From the NCBI GenBank assembly GCA_963697995.1, contig OY969110.1, forward strand, positions 1,798,001-1,862,000: a DNA stretch of 64,000 nucleotides. Reading direction: 5' to 3'. The position numbers and the translations under genes are program-made. Positions 7,982 through 14,948 of this stretch are shown in pieces. Source of the DNA: MFD00082-c5 sp963697995. Its GTDB lineage: Bacteria; Chlamydiota; Chlamydiia; Chlamydiales; JAJFMB01. Each line of letters begins with the position of its first letter. Position 1 is the first letter of the stretch. The notes beneath the pieces were generated by a model, which ran no database searches, had not been told where the DNA came from, and saw only the letters and a program-made list of their open reading frames with translations.

Positions 7982-8844
7982 AGTGCCTCCCAAGATAACT
8001 TCTCCAAAAGGTAATCAAAACCAATCCCTAATCCTTGAGGTGGGATTAACACATCATCTACGACTTTAAGCTCTTTTGAAAAGAAAGTCTCTTCATATAA
8101 CGTATGACTCAAAAGCCCGGCCATTTCCCCCTTCTTCTGATATTTTGCCGCCTCATAAGCTGCAAAAAGCTGCCCTATAGGATGATCCATATAACTTGTA
8201 ATAACAACCCTTTTACCCGAATTTAGAAAGGGTTGAGAAGAGTAAAGAGCCGGTTTTACGACAAAAACTGAAACTGAATCAGGCGCATCCAAAGCTTTTA
8301 ATGCGCCCCTATCGACTGCAAGAGGAACACCTGTTAAGGTTAATGAGCGCCAAGAGCTTTCTTCAAAAGGAAAAGGATCTTCATAAAAATCGACTTTTAC
8401 GCCCTTAAATTCAGGCAAAATCTCTCTAAATTCTAATTCAGTCAGGGTCTCATTAAAATCTAATCTCCAGGTCGATTCGGGATGAGTTTTAATAAAAGCG
8501 ATTTCTTCCTTAAGGTTAAATCCCATTTTTTTTTTGACGATACCTTTTAAATAGTTATGACTTTTTGGAATCGTTAACCCTTTAAAAAGAGACTCACCTC
8601 GATTTCTTGAAAGAGCATCTTCTTTAGCTAACTGAACGGACCTTAAGAATTGAGGTGAATTTTGATGTTTAAGCTGCTCGGTTAAAGGTTGATCCCCAAG
8701 CTCCTCCCAGGGGAAAAGATCGCTATATCCCACGATCCCTTCTTCAAATGCAATTTTAAGAAGGGCACCGTGTCTTACTTGAGTTGAGCGTGCATTAAGA
8801 GGAGTTTTCGCATTCAGCTGATACTTATGAGTCCATAATTTCAC
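7978..8844 (-). CDS. menC: o-Succinylbenzoate synthase MenC
   Basis: MenC dehydrates SHCHC to o-succinylbenzoate; it is an enolase-superfamily enzyme needing Mg2+. The sequence is divergent, but metal-ligand positions of the fold can be placed: LDFNETLT (Asp ligand), VDFYEDPFP (Glu ligand), LAVDRGAL (Asp), and a late VVKPALY with the catalytic Lys. A proximal Lys pair (KKKMGFNLK) lies near residue 110. The start GTG 8844 is preferred because GAGG, overlapping the menA stop, lies six bases upstream. Gene order menA-menC-menE with ATGA overlaps makes the call secure despite low sequence similarity. 288 residues. Confidence 0.8.
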   Translation of the reverse strand: MKLWTHKYQLNAKTPLNARSTQVRHGALLKIAFEEGIVGYSDLFPWEELGDQPLTEQLKHQNSPQFLRSVQLAKEDALSRNRGESLFKGLTIPKSHNYLKGIVKKKMGFNLKEEIAFIKTHPESTWRLDFNETLTELEFREILPEFKGVKVDFYEDPFPFEESSWRSLTLTGVPLAVDRGALKALDAPDSVSVFVVKPALYSSQPFLNSGKRVVITSYMDHPIGQLFAAYEAAKYQKKGEMAGLLSHTLYEETFFSKELKVVDDVLIPPQGLGIGFDYLLEKLSWEAL

Positions 8845-8852
8845 AAACAACC

Positions 8853-9692
8853 TCAAAGGGAGAGCAAAAATCCAAAGGCGATTTGTAAAAAAGCTGCTCG
8901 TCCCAAAAACTGATTGTAAAGAGCTGAGGGTTCATTGTTGTGCACATCCCATACAATTTTTAAGGCAAGAGGAAGTAGCACGAGAGGTAAAAAGGTGTGA
9001 ATTACCACTAAAGCAAAAGGAACTAGAGCACAAAAGGCGATTTCCATCCGTGCAAATATTTTTCCAAATCTCACAGCAAGCGTCTTTTTTTCAGCTCTTT
9101 CGTCTTGGGTTACATCGCGCAAATTATTAACCGCAATTAAAACTGTAGCTAAAAGTCCTACCTCAACTCCAGCAAGAAGTGAAAGTGGGGTCACCTCTTC
9201 CGTCTGAATATAATAAGAGCCATTAACAGCAACAAGTCCAAAAAAAACAAAAACAAAAAGATCGCCAAGCCCTTTATAAGCTAAAGGGAACGGCCCGCCT
9301 GTGTAGAGATAAGTCAAAGAGAGACAAAGAGCGACTAAAGCTGACATTCCAAAGCCTGAAATCAAAGGTAATGAAGCTAAGGCTGCAATAAAAAGACACC
9401 CATAAGCTGCTAAAAAAACGTACCCCTTTGCAATAAGACCAGATGCTGTCACTCGAACGGGACCTACCCGATCCTTTGTATCAGCCCCTTTTTCAAAATC
9501 GAGGACGTCGTTGAAAAGGTTTGTGGCAATTTGAAGAGCGACGATAAAAAGAAGAGCTAGCCCCATCTTGAGATAAGAGATTGGGATCTCTTTAGAAGCA
9601 AGAGCCGTCCCCACTATGACTGGAGTTAAAGCTGCAACAAGGGTCTTAGGTCTTATAGCATAAAGCCAGGAAGAGATATCAAAACGTTTCAT
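8853..9692 (-). CDS. menA: 1,4-Dihydroxy-2-naphthoate polyprenyltransferase MenA
   Basis: MenA is an inner-membrane UbiA-family prenyltransferase that attaches the isoprenoid tail to DHNA. The 279-residue protein has about eight hydrophobic segments and both Asp-rich sites: the first as NLFNDVLDFEKGADTKDR (residues about 60-77, NDxxDxxxxxxD) and the second as NNLRDVTQDERAEKKT (about 188-203). The opening WLYAIRPKTLVAALTPVIVG is typical of MenA. The ATG at 9692 overlaps the menB stop (ATGA). The lipid substrate would come from the isoprenoid precursors made by the mevalonate operon at 31.3-36.4 kb. Confidence 0.92.
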   Translation of the reverse strand: MKRFDISSWLYAIRPKTLVAALTPVIVGTALASKEIPISYLKMGLALLFIVALQIATNLFNDVLDFEKGADTKDRVGPVRVTASGLIAKGYVFLAAYGCLFIAALASLPLISGFGMSALVALCLSLTYLYTGGPFPLAYKGLGDLFVFVFFGLVAVNGSYYIQTEEVTPLSLLAGVEVGLLATVLIAVNNLRDVTQDERAEKKTLAVRFGKIFARMEIAFCALVPFALVVIHTFLPLVLLPLALKIVWDVHNNEPSALYNQFLGRAAFLQIAFGFLLSL

Positions 9693-10525
9693 GGAAGCCT
9701 TTTAAATTGTTTAAAATCAGGGGCTCTTTTTTCTAAAAAGGCTTGTTTTCCCTCTTTAGCTTCTTCGCTCATGTAGTATAAAAGGGTAGCATTACCAGCC
9801 AAATCGAGTAAACCCACTTGCCCATCGCAATCGGCATTAAGAGAGGCTTTCAAGCATCTTAAGGCAAGAGGAGAGTGTTGTAACATTTCGCGGCACCACT
9901 TAAGAGTCTCCTCTTCTAACTGCTCTAGAGGAACAACGGCATTGACAAGCCCCATCTCAAGAGCTTGTTTTGCGTCATACTGGCGGCAAAGATACCAAAT
10001 CTCTCTTGCTTTTTTTTGCCCCACGATCCGCGCAAGATAAGAGGAGCCAAGCCCCCCATCAAATGAGCCGACCTTTGGACCAACCTGCCCAAATTTGGCG
10101 TTATCTGCGGCAATTGTCAGATCGCAAACGACATGAAGCACATGCCCCCCACCAATCGCATACCCTGCGACCATGGCTACAACAGGCTTTGGTAAAGAGC
10201 GGATCTGCTTTTGTAAATCGAGAACATTGAGCCTTGCAACCCCATCTTGCCCTAAATACCCCTCACTTCCTCTGACTTTTTGATCCCCTCCAGAGCAAAA
10301 GGCCAGAGGGCCTTCCCCAGTCAAAATAATCACGCCGACATCAGGGTCGTTTCTTGCAAATTCAAACGCTTCTTGCATTTGTACAACGGTTTCAGGGCGA
10401 AAAGCGTTTCTTACTTCAGGCCGATTGATGGTAATCTTTGCAATACCATCCTCGGTTTTTTCAAATTTGATATCGGAAAACGTTTTGATTTTAGTCCAAG
10501 GGTGAGTTAAAAAAGTGGTTGCCAT
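9689..10525 (-). CDS. menB: 1,4-Dihydroxy-2-naphthoyl-CoA synthase MenB
   Basis: MenB closes the second ring, converting OSB-CoA to DHNA-CoA. The crotonase-fold protein carries the diagnostic FCSGGDQKVRG (about residue 88), VAGYAIGGGHVLHVVCDLTIAA with the Gly-rich oxyanion region, FGQVGPKVGSFDGG, and the active-site helix AREIWYLCRQYDA. The C-terminus ends in FLEKRAPDFKQF as in known MenB. I use ATG 10525; a TTG nine bases earlier is in frame but less likely. 278 residues, normal length. It is separated from menH upstream by an unrelated gene (10590-11768). Confidence 0.94.
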   Translation of the reverse strand: MATTFLTHPWTKIKTFSDIKFEKTEDGIAKITINRPEVRNAFRPETVVQMQEAFEFARNDPDVGVIILTGEGPLAFCSGGDQKVRGSEGYLGQDGVARLNVLDLQKQIRSLPKPVVAMVAGYAIGGGHVLHVVCDLTIAADNAKFGQVGPKVGSFDGGLGSSYLARIVGQKKAREIWYLCRQYDAKQALEMGLVNAVVPLEQLEEETLKWCREMLQHSPLALRCLKASLNADCDGQVGLLDLAGNATLLYYMSEEAKEGKQAFLEKRAPDFKQFKRLP

Positions 10526-10589
10526 GAGATTCAATCCTATCCTATTAAAGTGAGGAGAATAGCAGGATTATCTCTTTTTTGAACAGCGG

Positions 10590-11768
10590 TTATGAAGGTT
10601 TAGAGAAAGCTTTTTTTAGTTGTTCCTCATTGAATTGTTCAGTTGTTATAGAAATTTTTGTCTCTGGTATCAAATCAGGCTCTAATGTGTGATATTTTAA
10701 GCTGACAACACCACTGACGTCAGAAAAACTTTGTCCCTGAGAAACCCTCTCAATTCCCAACGAAAAATGGACAACATTCTCTTCAAAATCGACGACCCCT
10801 TTAAAATTCTCTTTTCCAGAAATTTGAACGGGAGCTTCTCGACCAGTACCAGCATTTGCAAGCGCATTCGTGTTTAAAGTATTCAGGCTATTTTGTGTGG
10901 CAAGCGATAACATATGAGCCACAACATAACCTTTCATAACATTTTCATCATCAGTCTTTGGATATTGATCTAATATGTGTTGATATTTAGCCTGCTGAAA
11001 GCCACTTCCGAAAATTTTACCACCAAGCTCTTTACACTTTTCAAACACTTGCTCAGGAGTTGGAGACCCTGTACCATTAGGGAACATCTCTTCATGTAAC
11101 TCGGCTCCCGTTATATTTTGAACTTGTCCCAGTTCGTTTTTGTAACTAATCGTTATAGGACATCTCGTAGTAAAAAAATCACTCTTTAATTGCTCTTTCA
11201 CCTTAACAAATCTAAACTCTTCTCGAGTACCCGTACCCCCTCTCTTATTAAACTCTTTATCCTCGGCACTTAAGACGTTGCCCAAATCGACTTTAAAATT
11301 TTGCCGGTATCCTCTATTTGGAATCTCGAAATTAGCAGAGGTTAATTTCCTGGCTTTTCTTAATTCATCTTGTTTTGCTTGGATAAAACCATTCTTTTTT
11401 TCAAGAACAAGAGCCTCAAGCGCATCTAATCTACTATAAAGTTTATTTTCCCTGGCTTTAACATTATCGATTTCAGAAAACTTGCCCTTAGTTAAAAACT
11501 CAGTTTTTAACTGCTGACGCCAAAAAGAAATTCTGTTAATAAAAGCATCAATTGCTTTTTCATCTAAATTATCAATATTTCTTTCAACAAAATCTAAATG
11601 CTCATTTATACTATTTTTAATAGCTTTATAAGATTTTACATCTGCTGTTGGCGAAGATTCATGATTTAAGAAAGAAAGGTAAGATTTTTTCTTTTGTTTC
11701 TGAACATTTGCCCTGTCAACGTTAATATTTGAATCAACTGGATTAATTCCACTTTCTACAGGTTCCAT
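10590..11768 (-). CDS. Hypothetical protein inserted in the men operon
   Basis: A 392-residue soluble protein starts at 11768. The N-terminal 25 residues are Asn/Asp/Lys-rich and low in complexity, followed by predicted helices (residues about 45-165, with heptad-like Leu/Ile and many Lys/Glu), then a mixed domain with ITISYKNELGQVQN, ELHEEMFPNGTGS and AHMLSLATQNSLNTLNTN. No signal peptide or membrane segment is seen. I recognise no family. It divides menH from menB on the same strand, with 64 bases to menB and 92 to menH, so the men genes may be in two transcripts. Composition resembles the other unknown large proteins here, which suggests a lineage-specific, possibly secreted, protein; that is inference. 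Confidence 0.7.
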   Translation of the reverse strand: MEPVESGINPVDSNINVDRANVQKQKKKSYLSFLNHESSPTADVKSYKAIKNSINEHLDFVERNIDNLDEKAIDAFINRISFWRQQLKTEFLTKGKFSEIDNVKARENKLYSRLDALEALVLEKKNGFIQAKQDELRKARKLTSANFEIPNRGYRQNFKVDLGNVLSAEDKEFNKRGGTGTREEFRFVKVKEQLKSDFFTTRCPITISYKNELGQVQNITGAELHEEMFPNGTGSPTPEQVFEKCKELGGKIFGSGFQQAKYQHILDQYPKTDDENVMKGYVVAHMLSLATQNSLNTLNTNALANAGTGREAPVQISGKENFKGVVDFEENVVHFSLGIERVSQGQSFSDVSGVVSLKYHTLEPDLIPETKISITTEQFNEEQLKKAFSKPS

Positions 11769-11860
11769 ATTCCCCCCCCATATCTATAAATCTTTCAACC
11801 TCTATTATAATTTTAATTTGTAATTATAAAAAGTTAATATCTTGTAAATATATGAAGATT

Positions 11861-12514
11861 TTAGAATTGAGAAATAAGATTTTTTAAACTTTCAGGAGCA
11901 TCGGCAAAAATTCTATGGCCAGCACCCTCAATCTCAACTTTTTTTGAGAAAGGGTGAGTTAAAACAACGGCCTCTGCAAGGCGTTTATACTTTAGATCTT
12001 CCCCACCCGTCACCCAAAGAATTGGAAGGGAGAGGCTCTCTGTCTTTATCCCCTCTTGCCGAGCAAGAGACCAAAGGTCTAAAGCCTTTGCGAGGTTAGC
12101 TCTATTAAATTCCTCCTCTTGCCGCTTCATTTTTCCCTTAAAAAGTGGCTGACTCTCCCAAGAATTAATAAGCTCATCCCAGGGTTCAGTTAAAAAACGA
12201 CTCCCCCATAAAAGATCTTTCTTTAAGCGCCCCTCTTCTGCTTGAAAAGGATTTGCCGAAATAATCATCGCTTTATCAAAAAGCGATTCAAATCGAGCAA
12301 GCACTTCTAATGCGAGGCGTCCTCCCATTGAATAGCCGACCAAAATACGCTCGCCGTTAACTTTTCTCACAAAAGAGGCAAAAGCTTCAACAAACTCATC
12401 GATGGGCCTTAAAAAGGGTTCTTCAAAAAGATGGGGACAAAGAGACCCCTTTGGCAAAAAAAGCTCCATATCAGAGGGAAGACCTAAAAAGCCATGCAAT
12501 CCAAAATAGGTCAC
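11861..12514 (-). CDS. menH: SHCHC synthase MenH (alpha/beta hydrolase)
   Basis: MenH eliminates pyruvate from SEPHCHC to give SHCHC. This 217-residue alpha/beta-hydrolase has the N-terminal oxyanion motif LHGFLGLPSD, the nucleophile elbow VGYSMGGRLAL (Ser about residue 83), the acid WVTGGEDLKY (Asp) and the C-terminal His in GAGHRIFADAPE. The GTG start at 12514 overlaps the menD stop (GTGA), so translation is coupled. Short length (about 250 in E. coli) reflects a compact cap. Context with menD and menF fixes the assignment. Confidence 0.88.
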   Translation of the reverse strand: MTYFGLHGFLGLPSDMELFLPKGSLCPHLFEEPFLRPIDEFVEAFASFVRKVNGERILVGYSMGGRLALEVLARFESLFDKAMIISANPFQAEEGRLKKDLLWGSRFLTEPWDELINSWESQPLFKGKMKRQEEEFNRANLAKALDLWSLARQEGIKTESLSLPILWVTGGEDLKYKRLAEAVVLTHPFSKKVEIEGAGHRIFADAPESLKNLISQF

Positions 12515-14013
12515 TTACAGATCACCTCGACTAAATGCTTCCCCTTAAAGAGGGGCTTATCGATGACCCCCTCAAATCGGGTGTAATTTAAACCCCAAAA
12601 GGTAGCTATCGATTCAAAAGAGAGCTGATGCTCGTTGAGAAAGCTCTTCTGCTCAAACATCTTCGAAAAAATCTGTCCACCGCCGTTGTTGATAATCACA
12701 ACTGTCACTTCCTCGACATCTAGATCCTTTAATATCCAGAATCCTGCCAGATCGTAAAGAGCGGTCAAATCGCCGATGATCGCGATATTTTGACGCCCCT
12801 TTTCACAAAGACCAAAAAATGTCGAGATCTGCCCGTCAATTCCGTTGGCACCACGAGAGGCAAAAACATCGGGGTGAGCGCTCTTTGTCGTCGCTGAAAG
12901 ATCCCAGCTCCTAATGGGCAAGCTGTTGCCAAGGTAAATAAGAGCGCTTTCAGGAATTTTTTTCGAAAGCTGATGAATCAACGAAAGTTCATCACCTCCT
13001 TCCCTTTCAACGTCTGATAAATTAGATTTATACGAAAAACAAGGACACGGCTCCTCTAAAGACTCAAAAGATATAGGGGAAGGAGCAAAACTTAAGCCTG
13101 AAAAAGGTAAATGGTTGACAGAGACCACGGGAAGGGGTTTCTCCTCCAAATCTCTCCATAGCCTGGTCGTGGGAACCGAGCCGATTCTAATGACCCCGTC
13201 GTAAGGGGTTTTGGAGTCATACCTTAAGGAGGCCAAATTGGGATCTTCTCTTAAACCGGAAATCCCCTCTAAAATCGTGGGCGCTTGTAATTTGAGCAAA
13301 AACTGTTTCACAAGAGGGCGCCTTTTTGGGGGCAGCGTTGAAACGATAACTACAGGGGCATTCGATTTTTCAAAAAAGGGGGCTAAAGAGCCTTTTTTAT
13401 TAGGCAAAGTAATCAAGGGGTTTAGGGTGATTTCTCCAACAAAAGGGGTTGGGGTAAAAGGTTTTGGTTCCCCTAAAGAGAGATTGATGTGGCAGGGGGC
13501 GTTTTGGTCCCACTCTTTAAGAGAAAAAGGCTCCTCTTCATCGAGATCAAAAGAGAGAGGCGTATACGATGTAAAAATAGAGGATTGCTCAATTGTTTGA
13601 GGAGCCCCTGAGCCTCGATAGTTTTTGGGTCGGTCAGCTGTTAAAAGAATTAAGGGAGTGCCCGTGTAAAATGCTTCAATGGTGGCTGGTAACAGTTCCG
13701 CAACGGCCGTTCCGGAAGTTGTAACGACAGCAACGGGAGTCTCTTTTTTTCGACTTAGTCCGAGGGCAAAAAAGGCAGCTGAGCGCTCCTCAAACCAATA
13801 GTAAAGCTCAATTTTTGCAAGGGGATCTGTTCCCAAAGTATCCGATTTTCGACTATTAACTAAAGACTCTAACTCAATCAGTAAGGCGCTATTTCTCGCT
13901 CCCGGGCAAAGGCAAAAAGTTAAACACCCTGCCTTTATAAGCTCAAAAAGGGTGTTTTTTAAAGACCAAGCCAGCTTTTTGTCGCTCTCAATTTCGCACA
14001 CACCTCCAACCAT
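12511..14013 (-). CDS. menD: SEPHCHC synthase MenD
   Basis: MenD is the ThDP-dependent enzyme that adds the succinic semialdehyde unit from 2-oxoglutarate to isochorismate. The 500-residue protein shows CPGARNSALLIEL near residue 40 (usually SPGSRSxPL), the catalytic-Glu region WFEERSAAFFALGL (about 74-87), TSGTAVAELLPATIEA and ILLTADRPKNYRGSGAPQTIEQ split across 110-145. In the C-terminal ThDP domain SRGANGIDGQISTFFG and IGDLTALYDLAGF precede VVIINNGGGQIF. ATG 14013 has a strong GAGGAGG site, lying inside the end of menF (55-base overlap). Slightly shorter than the E. coli enzyme (556 residues). Confidence 0.92.
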   Translation of the reverse strand: MVGGVCEIESDKKLAWSLKNTLFELIKAGCLTFCLCPGARNSALLIELESLVNSRKSDTLGTDPLAKIELYYWFEERSAAFFALGLSRKKETPVAVVTTSGTAVAELLPATIEAFYTGTPLILLTADRPKNYRGSGAPQTIEQSSIFTSYTPLSFDLDEEEPFSLKEWDQNAPCHINLSLGEPKPFTPTPFVGEITLNPLITLPNKKGSLAPFFEKSNAPVVIVSTLPPKRRPLVKQFLLKLQAPTILEGISGLREDPNLASLRYDSKTPYDGVIRIGSVPTTRLWRDLEEKPLPVVSVNHLPFSGLSFAPSPISFESLEEPCPCFSYKSNLSDVEREGGDELSLIHQLSKKIPESALIYLGNSLPIRSWDLSATTKSAHPDVFASRGANGIDGQISTFFGLCEKGRQNIAIIGDLTALYDLAGFWILKDLDVEEVTVVIINNGGGQIFSKMFEQKSFLNEHQLSFESIATFWGLNYTRFEGVIDKPLFKGKHLVEVICK

Positions 14014-14948
14014 TCTTCCTCCTCTAAACTATCAGATATTACCCCACACCCAGCTCCGATCCTCATCCCCGTTTCGTCAAACTGGATGTTTCGAATGGCA
14101 ACAAACAGATCGACCACATCACCTAAGACAAATCCGACGGGCGCGCCAAAGCGCCCTCTTGGAAGAAGCTCCTCATAATGGGTTAAAAGAGAGGGGTTTT
14201 GTAAACTTAAGTCCTCTTTTGGATAGGTCCCAAGAGCTCCGGTAGGATGTAGAGCATACACTAACTCGCTTAATGTTACCTCTTTTTTCAAGTTAACTGC
14301 AATGGGGGTTTTAAGATGACAAAGGGTTTTTAAATCAAGCGTTGAAGTCTTTCCAAAAGAAACCTCTCCAAAGGGTTCAAGAGAGGATTTAATCCCATCG
14401 ACCACAAACTGATGCTCCCGATAATCTTTAGGAGTAAACGATTTACCCAAAAAGGAAGTGCCTGCAAGAGCGACTGTTTCTAAACTCCTTCCCCTTTTTC
14501 GAAAAAGAGACTCGGGAGTTGCACCGAGAAAAGCCTCACCATTGACCCAAAACGCATAAGGAAAAACGGGCAACTGTTTCGCTCTTTCGATAAGATTCTT
14601 GAGGAAATAAAAAAAAAGTGCGCGAGACCCTTTGATTTTAGAGGTTGCAAAAGTGTAGGGGACTGCCTTTTGTAACAACGAGTTACGAAACGCTTGGATC
14701 ATATTAAAAAATAAGCTCTGACTTGGATCTTCAAAGGGAATATCCAATTCTTTTTTCTTAAGTCTGATATTTTTAAAGGAGATTTTTTTAAGATGAGGGA
14801 AAGTTAAAAAGGGGGTTTTATTTTTTAAAAAAAAATCGGGGAAATAGAAAGACCCCCTCACCGAGGGGGTCTTTTCCCATTGACTTTTACCAGTACCTAC
14901 AACGCACTCATTGTCATTGAGGGACATCAAAGCAAAATCAACTGACAT
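13959..14948 (-). CDS. menF: Isochorismate synthase MenF
   Basis: MenF isomerises chorismate to isochorismate, the first committed step. The 329-residue product has the chorismate-binding core: the catalytic Lys region (LLQKAVPYTFA), FLGATPESLFRKRG, ETVALAGTSFLGK, HPTGALGTYPKE, the Glu-bearing GRFGAPVGFVLG and the C-terminal IRNIQFDETGMRIGAGCGV. It lacks about 100 N-terminal residues of typical MenF; the core is complete. ATG 14948 overlaps the end of the preceding 827-codon gene by 11 bases. A perfect terminator-like hairpin lies within its first 35 codons. It heads the minus-strand men operon that continues to menE. Confidence 0.85.
   Translation of the reverse strand: MSVDFALMSLNDNECVVGTGKSQWEKTPSVRGSFYFPDFFLKNKTPFLTFPHLKKISFKNIRLKKKELDIPFEDPSQSLFFNMIQAFRNSLLQKAVPYTFATSKIKGSRALFFYFLKNLIERAKQLPVFPYAFWVNGEAFLGATPESLFRKRGRSLETVALAGTSFLGKSFTPKDYREHQFVVDGIKSSLEPFGEVSFGKTSTLDLKTLCHLKTPIAVNLKKEVTLSELVYALHPTGALGTYPKEDLSLQNPSLLTHYEELLPRGRFGAPVGFVLGDVVDLFVAIRNIQFDETGMRIGAGCGVISDSLEEEEWLEVCAKLRATKSWLGL
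14848..14874 (-). other. Perfect hairpin inside the 5' end of menF
   Basis: AAAGACCCCCTC (14848-14859) and GAGGGGGTCTTT (14863-14874) are a 12-base inverted repeat with a 3-base loop. In the minus-strand transcript it falls at codons 25-34 of menF, and it is followed by pyrimidine-rich sequence and an nine-T run (about 20 bases later). It could act as an attenuator between the upstream unknown gene and the men genes, or simply be coding sequence. Confidence 0.5.
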
